From JAUWQU01 sp964564285 (GTDB taxonomy: Bacteria; Planctomycetota; Phycisphaerae; SM23-33), in NCBI GenBank assembly GCA_964564285.1, contig CAZMBZ010000017.1, forward strand, positions 1 to 32,546: DNA of 32,546 nt, written 5' to 3'. Position 1 is the first letter of the stretch; every line of letters starts with the position of its first letter. Below the pieces are notes generated by a model that saw nothing but the letters and a program-made list of their open reading frames with translations, did no database searches and was not told where the DNA came from. The position numbers were made by a program, and so were the translations under genes. This document shows positions 24,901 to 32,546 of this stretch, one piece after another.

Positions 24901-27900
24901 CGACCTACAACGCTGCTCTTGGTCGCACCAGCGAGCTTCTGGCCCTGCTTGAACACGTCGGCCAGGATGGTCGCCACACTTGCAGCATCAGCGTTTTTCA
25001 GATGTAGCAGTCGGACCTTGGCCGCCTCAGCCAGCGGGACGGCATCGAGCGTCTTGATGATTGCCGCCAAGGCCTTGAGGTTATCCGGCGTCGAGACTAT
25101 CAGCAGCGCGTTTGAGCCCTGCTGGCCCGAAGCGATCGGATCGGCGCTGATCTTGATCGGCTTGCCGAGATCCAACTCTGGCAGGTTCGCGTCCGTCCCG
25201 CCGCGAAGCCGCAACAGGCGAATCTGGTCCTGAAGAGCCCGAGCCTCCGGCGTTATCTGGTTCTGCGCCGACGGGCGAATCATCTCCATAAGCACCGCTG
25301 CCAGGCGGGTCGCGTCTGCCCGCTTGAGCGGGATCACCATCACGTCAGCGGCTACGTTGGCGGCTGGCTTGTCCAGCGTCTTGATGACCTTCTCGACCTG
25401 CTCGAAAACGGTTCCCTTGGCCGTCACGATGATCGATCGCGTCCGCTCGTCGGCCTGGACATCTATCGTCTCGTCAGGCCGCAACCGTTTGATCTGCGTG
25501 AGCAACTGCGTGAGGGCAGGCATTATCTTCGTCGGCATTTCATTGACGAGCGTGTATATCCTGAACTCGAGCTGCGGGGCAACGTCCTTCTTGTCCAACT
25601 GCTCGATCAGGTGCGCGACCTCGGCCATCTTTTCCGCGGCGGCCGAGACCACGACCGCGTTGGTCATCGCCAGGGCGGTTATCGTCACTTTGTCTTCGGG
25701 CCTCTGCGCGGCGCCCCGAACCGCAGTACCGCGATACATACTCGTCAGTGCCGCTGCGACTCGTGTGTTGTTGGCGTTTTTGAGGACGAAGACCTGCACG
25801 GACTGCTTGGTCACCGCGGCGGCTTCGTCGAGTGCCTTGGCAAGGGCCTGTATCGCCTCAAAGTCCTCGTCGGAGGCGTTGATGAGAATCGATCGCTGCT
25901 GTTCGAGAACGCTGGTTTCCACCCGTCCGCCACTACCCGAGGCCGGTGCCCTGGTCGAGCCCCTCCGCCCCGCCGGTGCCCGAACGCCACTGGGTCCTCG
26001 CGTGCCAGGCGTGTTGTAGAGCTGCTGGATCGCACGCTCCACCTCGGTCGGGTCCACGTTCTTGAGCTGTATCAACCGCATCGTGCCGCGAGCGGGCTTC
26101 ATCTGCTCGATCTCGCTGACCCACTTGGCGACTTTTTCGTGCATCTCGGTGTTGGTGGAAACGACAAGGGCGTTGGCCCTTTCGTCGGCGGTAACGGCAA
26201 GCGGCGTTATCGTCTGGCGGTTCGCCCGGGCGGCCTGCTGCTGCTGAGCGTACATGTCGCGAATCATCGAGGCGACCCCTGCTGCGTCGCCGTTTTTCAG
26301 TTGGATAATCTTCACCGTCGAGGCCGTCGACTCCGCCGCCCGGTCAAGCTGCATCGCCATCTCGATGACATCGTCAATCTTGCCGGTCGGGCCGGTGATT
26401 ATCAGAGCGTTGCTCGATTCGTCAGCGGAGATGGTCACGCCCTGGGCGGTCGTCGCGCCCGAGGGAGAATACCGCCCGCGTCGCGGCGGCGCTTTACCGG
26501 CGGACGCGGCGTTGGCAAGCACTGTCGCAAGTTGCGTCGCCTTGGCGTACTTGAGCAGCAGAAGCTGTGTTCTCGTCCCCGCGGCGGCTACGTCAAGCTG
26601 GGCCAACAGAGCCTTTACCCTGTCGAGATTCGGAGCGTTGGCGGTGACGATTATCGAATTCGTACCGCTCTCGGCCACCACGCTGACCATATCGTCCGGG
26701 CTTAAGCGAACGCCCCGCTGCGGCGCAAACGCCTGAGCCAGCGATGCGGCCACCATCTCCGCCTTGGCGTGCTTGAGCGTCAGGAGCGTCTGGGCCGCCT
26801 TGCCCGTCGGCACGTCGAGTTGGCTTGCCAGCGTACGAATCTTCTGGAAAGTTTCCGCGTCCGCCCGGACCACAATCAGCCGGGAGTCCTTGTCGGCCTC
26901 GATGAGAATCTTGCTTTGTCCGACACCGGAGGGAGGACGATAGCCTCGCCCACGCGGTGAAGCGGAAGCGCCAACGAACACCTTGTTGAGCATCGCGGCA
27001 ACCGTATCGGCATCCGCTATGGTCAGGGGGATCATCTGCACCGGGTATTGCAGGACGGTAGAGACGTCGATTTCCTTGATCAACGCCGCGATCCGCTCGT
27101 GCTCGCTTATCGGAGCACGGACGATCAGCGTGCCGCTTGACCTGTCCGCCGTGATGCGAACCTGGCCAGTCGATGCCGTCGGACGACCACGAGTTGACCT
27201 GGTCTTGGCGCTCAGGCTCGCAGTCAGCGCCGTAGCAACGCTGGCGGCATCGGCGTTTTCGATCTTGTAAACCTTTACGATCACCTGGTCGCCCGTGGCG
27301 GACTCGTCGTAGTCCTTGATGACCTTGGCGATAAGCTCGTGCTTGTCCGCCGGAGCCGAGACCACCAGCTTTCGGCCGCTCTCGGCAGGCAAGATCACAA
27401 TCGGCGCTTCGGTGGAGTTTCGACCTCGCGCGTACCTGGAGGCGGAAGTCCCGGCGAATATCTGCTGGAGCGACTGGGCAAGCGTCTCGACGTCGGCGTT
27501 CTTGACATCATACATCTTGACCACCGACACGGATGAGGCTTCCGAAGCCTTGTCCAGCGCCAGTGCCATCTTGAGGACCTTGTCTACCTTGGCGCTTGGG
27601 CCGGTGATTACCAACGCGTTGCTGCCGGCGTCGGCGGAGACGGTAAGAGTCTGCCCGGTGCTCGGGCCGCGATAACGGCCCCGCTGCGCGACGGTTCCCC
27701 CGGCGGCCTGGCTGAGCACCGGGGCGAGGTCGGCGGCCTTGGCGTGCTGAAGAACCAGCAGTTCAGTCCGCGCGCCGCCGGTATCGGTGTCCAGGCTGGC
27801 GACCAGGTCCTTGACTCGTTTGAGATTCGTCGCATTGGCGGCGACTATGAGAGAGTTGCTCTGTGTCTCGGCGACGACGGTTACGGCGTCTTCCGGCGAG

Positions 27901-30900
27901 AGCCTCTGGCCGCGTTGGGGCGCGAAGGCCCGGCCTATGGCAACGGCAATGGCGGAGGCGTCGGCATTGACCAATGGAATCAGCGTCCGAGCCGAAGTGG
28001 CCGTCGAAGCCGTGTCCAACTTGGTCGCCAACTCGCGAATCTTCTCGAACGTTTCCGCGTCCGCCCGGACCACAATCAGCCGGGAGTCCTTGTCGGCCTC
28101 GATGAGAATCTTGCTTTGTCCGACACCGGAGGGAGGACGATAGCCTCGCCCACGCGGTGAAGCGGAAGCGCCAACGAACACCTTGTTGAGCATCGCGGCA
28201 ACCGTATCGGCATCCGCTATGGTCAGGGGGATCATCTGCACCGGGTATTGCAGGACGGTAGAGACGTCGATTTCCTTGATCAACGCCGCGATCCGCTCGT
28301 GCTCGCTTATCGGAGCACGGACGATCAGCGTGCCGCTTGACCTGTCCGCCGTGATGCGAACCTGGCCAGTCGATGCCGTCGGACGACCACGAGTTGACCT
28401 GGTCTTGGCGCTCAGGCTCGCAGTCAGCGCCGTAGCAACGCTGGCGGCATCGGCGTTTTCGATCTTGTAAACCTTTACGATCACCTGGTCGCCCGTGGCG
28501 GACTCGTCGTAGTCCTTGATGACCTTGGCGATAAGCTCGTGCTTGTCCGCCGGAGCCGAGACCACCAGCTTTCGGCCGCTCTCGGCAGGCAAGATCACAA
28601 TCGGCGCTTCGGTGGAGTTTCGACCTCGCGCGTACCTGGAGGCGGAAGTCCCGGCGAATATCTGCTGGAGCGACTGGGCAAGCGTCTCGACGTCGGCGTT
28701 CTTGACATCATACATCTTGACCACCGACACGGATGAGGCTTCCGAAGCCTTGTCCAGCGCCAGTGCCATCTTGAGGACCTTGTCTACCTTGGCGCTTGGG
28801 CCGGTGATTACCAACGCGTTGCTGCCGGCGTCGGCGGAGACGGTAAGAGTCTGCCCGGTGCTCGGGCCGCGATAACGGCCCCGCTGCGCGACGGTTCCCC
28901 CGGCGGCCTGGCTGAGCACCGGGGCGAGGTCGGCGGCCTTGGCGTGCTGAAGAACCAGCAGTTCAGTCCGCGCGCCGCCGGTATCGGTGTCCAGGCTGGC
29001 GACCAGGTCCTTGACTCGTTTGAGATTCGTCGCATTGGCGGCGACTATGAGAGAGTTGCTCTGTGTCTCGGCGACGACGGTTACGGCGTCTTCCGGCGAG
29101 AGCCTCTGGCCGCGTTGGGGCGCGAAGGCCCGGCCTATGGCGACGGCAATGGCGGAGGCGTCGGCATTGACCAATGGAATCAGCGTCCGAGCCGAAATGG
29201 CCGTCGAGGCCGTGTCCAGCTTGGTCGCCAGCTCGCGAATCTTCTCGAACGTTTCCGCGTCCGCCCGGACCAGCAGCATTCGCGAACTGGCGTCGGCCTG
29301 GATAACCACACTACCGCCGGCGCTGGAGGATCGTCTGGAACGCGAGTATCTGCTTCGCGACCGCGAAGATGCGGCGCCAGACGTACCGAACACGGCATTG
29401 AGGACACTGGCGACTTCCGTGGCGCTGGCGTTCTTCAGGGCGATCGTCTGGACGGGGTACTTGTCGGTGGCGCCGATATCCATCTCGGCGATGAGCTTGG
29501 CGATCTGCTCGTGGTCCTCGGTCGTGCCGCGAACGACCAGCGTATTCGACCCGCTATCCGGGATGATGCGAAGCCTCTTTGCTGCCGACGTGGCCGATGA
29601 ACGGCTGGATCGGCCTCGCGCGGACACATTGGTCAGCGAGGTGGTCAACGCGTTTGCGAGAGTCGTCGCGTCGGCATTTTCGATTTGATAGACCTTGACG
29701 ACGACCTGTTCTGCCGGGTTGGTCTCGTCCATTTCCTTGATGGTCTTGGCGATCAGTTCATGCCTGTCGGCGGCGGCTGAGACTATGATTCTACCGCTGA
29801 CCTCGTCGCCTATGATAGACACTGCCGGCTCAGCGGAGCCGGTGGCGGATCGTCGATACGCGCCTCCAGATCTTCTCCTGTAGGTGCTTGAGCTGCTGAA
29901 GATCTGCTGGAGTGCCTGGACCATCGTGGGTATATCGGCGTTCTTTACCGGGTACATCCTGACGGTGGGGTTGGCGGCGGAGGCGGCGGCCTGGTCCAGT
30001 TGCTCAGCCATTGCGATCAGTCGAATGACTTCCTTGGCCGGACCGGTGACGATAATGGTGTTGCTGGACGGTTCGGACGAGACCACAATCTGCTGGCCCT
30101 GCGGAACCACGACCCTGGCCCTGCCCCGGCTGCGAGTCGCCCCGCTGCCGCCACTGGCGGACCGGGCGAGCACGTTGGCGATATCGGCGGCGGTGGCGCT
30201 TCCCAATTGCAGCAACTGGGTGACGGCACCGATGGCCTTTTCGGTATCGAACTTGGCCACCAGGGCCTTGACCTTATCGAGGTTTTCCGCGTTGGCGGTG
30301 ACTATCAGGCTGTTGGTAAGAGGCTCGGGGACGATGCTCACCGAGTCGCCGGTTCGAGCGAAGCGTCTGGACGAACCGTTTGCGCTCCCGAAGGCCGCCT
30401 GGAGCGAAGGCGCGACTTCCGCGGCGTTGGCGTATTGCAGGGTCAGGATTTCCGGGGCGGCCTTGGCGGCGGTGACAACATCGAGCTTGGCGACGATCTC
30501 CTGTATCTTGGCGAAGGTCGCGTCATCGCTGCGAACAAGGATCAACCTCGACGCGGCGTCAGGTTCGATGACGACGCTACCCTTTCCGACCGACGACCGC
30601 GACGAGCCAGACCGCGTCCGCCCGCGTGATGACCGGGCTGCGGCGCTTGCGCTGGATCCGCCGAACAGTCCGCCCAACACGCGGCTGACGGAATCGGCGT
30701 CGGCGTGCTTGAGCACGATCGTTCGCACGGGGTACTTCTCGTTGCGGGATTGGTCCAACTGGGCCAGGAGTTCGACGATCCGGGCGTGATCTTCCTTGGT
30801 GGCGCGGACGACCAGGGCGTTGCTGCTGGTATCGGCGCTGATTCGTGGCTGGCCCGCGTTGGCACCGGCTGAGCCTCGTCGGCCTCGACTGGTCGCACCT

Positions 30901-32546
30901 GTCGTCCCGCCGGCCCGCATGGTTTCGGCAAGGGCTCGCGACAGCGTGGCGGCATCGGCGTTTTCGAGNNNNNNNNNNNNNNNNNNNNNNNNNNNNNNNN
31001 NNNNNNNNNNNNNNNNNNNNNNNNNNNNNNNNNNNNNNNNNNNNNNNNNNNNNNNNNNNNNNNNNNNNTTGAGCGGATACATTCGCACGGCCCGGGTGAA
31101 GCTGGTGGACTTGTCGAGGTCTTCGATGACCCGCTGAATGAGCGTCATGGCCTCGGTCGGCGCCGAGACGACCACCGAATTCGTGTTCTTGTTGGCCGAG
31201 ATGCTCACCACCGTGCCGGCGTCCACCTTCGTGGCGCCCGCGGCGCCTCCGCTCATCTGGAGCATCTGGAGGATCATGTCCGCCTGCGGGGTTCGCGAAC
31301 TACGCCTGCTCCTGGACGACCGCGATAGAGGCGACACTGAGGGCGCTGATTTTTTCGCCGGGGTGAACAGGTCGGTTAGGTTTTCGGCGACTTCGGCGGC
31401 ATCGGTGTTCTTGAGCGTGAAGATTCGCACCTCGCTCACGACGGTCGATACCCGGTCGAGTTCCTGGACCAGGGGCAGTATCAGGTCGAAGTCACTGGGC
31501 TTGGCGCGAACGATTACGCTCTTGGTGCGAATGTCAGCGACGACAGTAACCTGCGACGAACCCAACGGCACCGGCGTGGGCGGCTCTGGGACTGTCTGCG
31601 TTCCGCGACTGCGAGCAGCCCTGGCCCTGGCGGCCCTGAGCATCGACGAGGCGGCAGAAGTGCGTGACTTCGGATTGAACAGTGCATCGAGCGTATCCGC
31701 GACCGCCGCCGGCGAGGCATGCTGAACGCGAACGACCCGCAGTTCGAAGTCGGCATCCCCCGCCGTGGCGGAGAGCTGGTCGATCAGGGCCTGGATGTTT
31801 TCCAACTCCTGTCGCGGCGCCAACAGGATCAGCGAATTGCTTGTGCGATCTACGGCGATGGTGATCTTCGTGCGGGGAGCGGCAGACTCAGCCGGCATGG
31901 TTGTGACAGGCTGGGTTGTCTGCGTCCGGTCGCCTTCAACCGCCGGCAAGGTCGTGGGCACGGGCTGGGTTGCCAGCGTCGAGGCAACTCCAAGAGCCGG
32001 TGGCATCTCGATCCGGGTGTAGAGCATCTCCACGTCATTCGGCAGGCCGGGGAATATGCGAACGCTGTTGGGATCAAGGGTATTGGCGTCGGCTCGGCCT
32101 GCGTTCTGGGCGGGAAGTTTGTCGGTGACAATCACATCGGCATTGCCCATCTGTCCGTACATTCGCTGAAGCAGTTCCGCCATACGGCTGGCTCGTATCT
32201 GAGTCAGGGGCACGACCCTGACAATAGGATGCTCATCTTCGGCTGGGAGGTCATCGAGCTTGGCGATGACCTTTTCGATGGCCTTGAGGTCGGCTTCCTT
32301 GGCGACGACGCTGAGGGCCTGGCTCATGTAGTCCGGCTCGACAATTGGCTTGGCCGTGCCTCGGCGGTCGGCGTACATGGCTTCAATTATGGTGGCGACC
32401 TCGTCTGGGTCCGCACGGTTGAGATACAGATACGCCACCTCGCGCGGCGCGGCAGCCTTGTCCAACTGAGCCAGGATGTTCTCGACTATTTTGAAACTCG
32501 CCGCTGTCGTCGAGACGATCAGGCTGTTTGTCCGCTCGTCGGCGGA
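20823..32546 (-). CDS. Giant secretin: about 41 NolW-like repeats plus a GspD/PilQ-type channel domain (5' end outside window)
   Basis: At least 3,907 codons are open from the window edge to the TGA at 20823-20825. Any start inside the window (for instance the TTG at 32465) is internal to a repeat. Secretins form outer-membrane rings whose N domains stack in the periplasm. The channel domain at 20823-21908 ends with the family signature VPWFGDLPWLGAMF. Before it come about 41 copies of a 70-110-residue unit. Each has a hydrophobic strand with an xLKNADA-like motif, a helix, a variable loop, then ADxRTNSLIVSA and a helix ending in QLD. GspD proteins have about three such domains in 650-700 aa. 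Signal peptide and N0 domain, if any, lie upstream. No type II ATPase or pseudopilin is in the window, so the pathway is not known. A 100-N gap and a near-perfect internal duplication make the exact length uncertain. Confidence 0.93.
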   Translation of the reverse strand, partial: SADERTNSLIVSTTAASFKIVENILAQLDKAAAPREVAYLYLNRADPDEVATIIEAMYADRRGTAKPIVEPDYMSQALSVVAKEADLKAIEKVIAKLDDLPAEDEHPIVRVVPLTQIRASRMAELLQRMYGQMGNADVIVTDKLPAQNAGRADANTLDPNSVRIFPGLPNDVEMLYTRIEMPPALGVASTLATQPVPTTLPAVEGDRTQTTQPVTTMPAESAAPRTKITIAVDRTSNSLILLAPRQELENIQALIDQLSATAGDADFELRVVRVQHASPAAVADTLDALFNPKSRTSAASSMLRAARARAARSRGTQTVPEPPTPVPLGSSQVTVVADIRTKSVIVRAKPSDFDLILPLVQELDRVSTVVSEVRIFTLKNTDAAEVAENLTDLFTPAKKSAPSVSPLSRSSRSRRSSRTPQADMILQMLQMSGGAAGATKVDAGTVVSISANKNTNSVVVSAPTEAMTLIQRVIEDLDKSTSFTRAVRMYPLXXXXXXXXXXXXXXXXXXXXXXXXXXXXXXXXXXLENADAATLSRALAETMRAGGTTGATSRGRRGSAGANAGQPRISADTSSNALVVRATKEDHARIVELLAQLDQSRNEKYPVRTIVLKHADADSVSRVLGGLFGGSSASAAARSSRGRTRSGSSRSSVGKGSVVIEPDAASRLILVRSDDATFAKIQEIVAKLDVVTAAKAAPEILTLQYANAAEVAPSLQAAFGSANGSSRRFARTGDSVSIVPEPLTNSLIVTANAENLDKVKALVAKFDTEKAIGAVTQLLQLGSATAADIANVLARSASGGSGATRSRGRARVVVPQGQQIVVSSEPSSNTIIVTGPAKEVIRLIAMAEQLDQAAASAANPTVRMYPVKNADIPTMVQALQQIFSSSSTYRRRSGGAYRRSATGSAEPAVSIIGDEVSGRIIVSAAADRHELIAKTIKEMDETNPAEQVVVKVYQIENADATTLANALTTSLTNVSARGRSSRSSATSAAKRLRIIPDSGSNTLVVRGTTEDHEQIAKLIAEMDIGATDKYPVQTIALKNASATEVASVLNAVFGTSGAASSRSRSRYSRSRRSSSAGGSVVIQADASSRMLLVRADAETFEKIRELATKLDTASTAISARTLIPLVNADASAIAVAIGRAFAPQRGQRLSPEDAVTVVAETQSNSLIVAANATNLKRVKDLVASLDTDTGGARTELLVLQHAKAADLAPVLSQAAGGTVAQRGRYRGPSTGQTLTVSADAGSNALVITGPSAKVDKVLKMALALDKASEASSVSVVKMYDVKNADVETLAQSLQQIFAGTSASRYARGRNSTEAPIVILPAESGRKLVVSAPADKHELIAKVIKDYDESATGDQVIVKVYKIENADAASVATALTASLSAKTRSTRGRPTASTGQVRITADRSSGTLIVRAPISEHERIAALIKEIDVSTVLQYPVQMIPLTIADADTVAAMLNKVFVGASASPRGRGYRPPSGVGQSKILIEADKDSRLIVVRADAETFEKIRELATKLDTASTATSARTLIPLVNADASAIAVAIGRAFAPQRGQRLSPEDAVTVVAETQSNSLIVAANATNLKRVKDLVASLDTDTGGARTELLVLQHAKAADLAPVLSQAAGGTVAQRGRYRGPSTGQTLTVSADAGSNALVITGPSAKVDKVLKMALALDKASEASSVSVVKMYDVKNADVETLAQSLQQIFAGTSASRYARGRNSTEAPIVILPAESGRKLVVSAPADKHELIAKVIKDYDESATGDQVIVKVYKIENADAASVATALTASLSAKTRSTRGRPTASTGQVRITADRSSGTLIVRAPISEHERIAALIKEIDVSTVLQYPVQMIPLTIADADTVAAMLNKVFVGASASPRGRGYRPPSGVGQSKILIEADKDSRLIVVRADAETFQKIRTLASQLDVPTGKAAQTLLTLKHAKAEMVAASLAQAFAPQRGVRLSPDDMVSVVAESGTNSIIVTANAPNLDRVKALLAQLDVAAAGTRTQLLLLKYAKATQLATVLANAASAGKAPPRRGRYSPSGATTAQGVTISADESSNALIITGPTGKIDDVIEMAMQLDRAAESTASTVKIIQLKNGDAAGVASMIRDMYAQQQQAARANRQTITPLAVTADERANALVVSTNTEMHEKVAKWVSEIEQMKPARGTMRLIQLKNVDPTEVERAIQQLYNTPGTRGPSGVRAPAGRRGSTRAPASGSGGRVETSVLEQQRSILINASDEDFEAIQALAKALDEAAAVTKQSVQVFVLKNANNTRVAAALTSMYRGTAVRGAAQRPEDKVTITALAMTNAVVVSAAAEKMAEVAHLIEQLDKKDVAPQLEFRIYTLVNEMPTKIMPALTQLLTQIKRLRPDETIDVQADERTRSIIVTAKGTVFEQVEKVIKTLDKPAANVAADVMVIPLKRADATRLAAVLMEMIRPSAQNQITPEARALQDQIRLLRLRGGTDANLPELDLGKPIKISADPIASGQQGSNALLIVSTPDNLKALAAIIKTLDAVPLAEAAKVRLLHLKNADAASVATILADVFKQGQKLAGATKSSVVGRAVPESVSGKALVHPLNVSADTRTNTLVLSGLEESLALAELIVKDLDRQEGKIVTEVRLFQLKNADATKLLPMLQAVFAESPATGVASGAEGLRTQVTRLRTALADKLPKETEFAKSRPALTVQADALTNILIVAARSDVMPLIAEVVNSLDIPGAGSLSRVRIFPLTNADAAGIQEVLVALHTGPNATLIRAEDRPTVTIDTRTNSLIVSASEKTIGVIETLLKRLDVKATIEMHSVRLLTLENADALSLAPTLQKMLDARVQRATALGQVDAERLRMLVAADTRSNSLIVGGSADGFELVKSLAQQLDAVGPALGGEIQILPLKRANAGTMSVTLVNLFNARYQAARTPDVAKQKPVILPDLRMNALLVSAGADDSKVLAGLVAKLDVEITDPAVVLDVLPLTHNDAGAIGPVIQRIFLARLTSMTPPGATPVPQDRVDVAADALANALIVSASKENLAMIRELLKKVDVEPATESGTVKIYTLKNADAQQAATMLQGLVQQGLYKPGASVSQNNPAVVAREKVAISVDARTNSLIVSASKENLLVIDKLVVGLDGDKIIPAMQFKVFKLVNATATVISPTLQQLFTQRVSRETTKDPMTVIADSRTNSLIVGASPTDMKLAETLIAQLDTPPGKDATTTAFPLKKADATQVADTLKTLLAGQAGAGAAGAGTTNISVDERTNTILVSAGAADLKRIKDLIEQLDREQLTNVTEIRVFPLQHADATELAQILTEVLTNKPQSPTSLSPNRQTLLQFISKTSDGKELIATALQEGVLITADRRSNAVIVAAPVKNMPLMESLVKALDSISPRMAEIRVFTLINADAARMSEVLTQLFRLSAGQETAKAVSYTLVTSQPASGGKKAPSATVGSSEQDALSVTVDLRTNSLLIGGTKRYVELASKVIQDLDSSPAQERVTKVYRLRNAQAPAIQTAMQTFLDQEKQRLTSTLGDDGMGAAQRLLEREVAVVAEETSNVLLLSASPRYFDTIEALIKELDQPPPQVLIQVLLAEVKLDETNELGIDWNVTSKWSKQHNSVGAGTEMSVAAAGDGFNLSVAAGDLSFFLRALQSQGRLEVLSRPQILASDNQQATINVGQRVPFITNSRVTENGTTINTIQYENVGIILTVTPRINPDGFVKLEVKPEISSIASSSVTISETTKAIVINQRSAETTVSVQDGHTIIIGGLITTKDDDREDRVPWFGDLPWLGAMFRGSTKIKERSELLIILTPHVLRTVEEADAVTDTQVERVNKVRHLKREEVEDYLKKHLDEFMLPNAMKDNPDVTYPTTRPASQPLIVPVRPAALPALRRGNSVLLPTMPRIKRPVDEIVKDPEISWQRVQQQFQAAIATHRVQPEPAR
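26851..28050. repeat. 1,200-bp tandem duplication, copy A
   Basis: This block matches copy B (28051-29250) base for base from 26851 to 27941. It then differs only at 27942, 27997, 28008, 28019 and 28031, giving 1,195/1,200 identical bases. Only the 27997 change alters the protein (Thr here, Ile in copy B). The block is exactly 400 codons, five repeat units, and keeps the frame. A 22-bp string beginning GTTTCCGCGTCC stands at 26851, 28051 and 29251, marking both ends and the middle. Confidence 0.97.
28051..29250. repeat. 1,200-bp tandem duplication, copy B
   Basis: This is the partner of copy A, directly abutting it. It encodes the more N-terminal of the two 400-aa blocks. The flanking repeat at 29251-29272 shares the 22-bp junction string and then diverges (the coding strand encodes SSRMLLVRADAETF rather than DSRLIVVRADAETF). 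Near-identity over 1.1 kb while neighbouring units have diverged indicates a recent event or an assembly artefact. Confidence 0.97.
30969..31068. other. Assembly gap of 100 N inside the secretin repeat array
   Basis: There are exactly 100 undetermined bases, the conventional size for a gap of unknown length. Read on the minus strand, the protein enters the gap at RMYPL and leaves it at LENADA. These are adjacent positions in the repeat consensus, so the missing piece is probably a whole number of repeat units. Confidence 0.98.

Larger units (their letters stand above)
21909..32546 (-). repeat. Tandem NolW-like domain array, about 41 units, in-frame
   Basis: Unit boundaries are easy to see because most units end in a helix with (K/Q)xLD and restart with a strand then NADA, NADI, HADA or similar. 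Counting by eye gives about 41 units in the visible part, with the N gap inside one of them. The units fall into two zones. Those near the channel (about 21909-25920) have short or acidic loops. Those farther out (about 26450-31690) have Arg/Ser/Gly/Tyr-rich loops and a five-unit superperiod of about 400 aa. Count uncertainty is about two units. Confidence 0.88.

Noticed and set aside
26851..29272. Possible CRISPR-like or mobile-element signal from the repeated 22-bp string
   Set aside because: The string is part of the coding repeat and its copies are 1,200 bp apart. There are no spacers, transposase or terminal inverted repeats.
21099..31864. Many open frames on the plus strand opposite the secretin, some 200-360 codons
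   Set aside because: They are shadows of the repeat gene's biased codons. Their translations repeat with the array and have no independent ribosome sites or domains.
32463..32465. TTG at 32465 as start of the giant secretin
   Set aside because: The frame continues to the window edge with 27 more codons that fit the repeat consensus (ADERTNSLIVS), so the real start is outside.

Overview
The window (about 32.5 kb, GC-rich, one 100-N scaffold gap) looks like a metagenome-assembled scaffold from an anaerobic, diderm bacterium. Two [FeFe]-hydrogenase family proteins and a tungsten/molybdenum aldehyde:ferredoxin oxidoreductase point to strict anaerobiosis. A secretin and a lipobox protein require an outer membrane. 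The very large repeat protein and the MutL/membrane-protein operon make me favour a Planctomycetota (Phycisphaerae-like) host, but no rRNA or other marker gene is present, so this is inference.

Layout. (1) 1-2387, minus strand: an aldehyde ferredoxin oxidoreductase followed by a DapA-family lyase/aldolase cut by the window edge. (2) 2388-2621: divergent control region with two palindromes. (3) 2622-12829, plus strand: nine tightly packed genes. They encode a 116-aa protein, a MutL/GlmL-type ASKHA protein without any mutase, a barrel-sandwich/KOW-like protein, four membrane proteins (one secreted/anchored with an FnIII-like segment and a DUF6754-like domain), and the TldD/PmbA(TldE) protease pair. 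No member except TldD/PmbA has an obvious function here, and the set reads as one uncharacterised envelope system. (4) 12830-13228: regulatory gap with three CGATAT motifs spaced exactly 14 bp apart, just upstream of the rex start. (5) 13229-18862, plus strand: the redox repressor Rex, then a hydrogenase regulatory cluster. It holds a mini [2Fe-2S] protein, a PAS-containing sensory [FeFe] hydrogenase (phosphatase-linked group C3 type), a SpoIIE/PP2C phosphatase, a second mini [2Fe-2S] protein, and a group B-like [FeFe] hydrogenase with an intact H-cluster site. (6) 18859-32546, minus strand: a giant secretin gene (at least 3,907 codons, 5' end outside the window), a small lipoprotein overlapping its stop codon, and a GltS-type sodium/glutamate symporter.

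The most striking object is the secretin. A normal GspD/PilQ-like channel domain of about 240 residues plus a tail is preceded by about 41 tandem NolW-like (secretin N) repeats, where ordinary type II secretins have about three. The array shows a higher-order period of five repeats (about 400 aa). It contains a 1,200-bp tandem duplication at 1,195/1,200 identity, and Arg/Ser/Gly-rich loops at one fixed position in the membrane-distal repeats. If the repeats stack as rings, the periplasmic conduit would be roughly ten times the usual length.

The hydrogenase cluster probably works as a chain: Rex reads NADH/NAD+, the sensory hydrogenase reads H2 or redox state and passes it through PAS to the phosphatase, and the group B enzyme does H2 chemistry with ferredoxin. 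The phosphatase target is not in the window.
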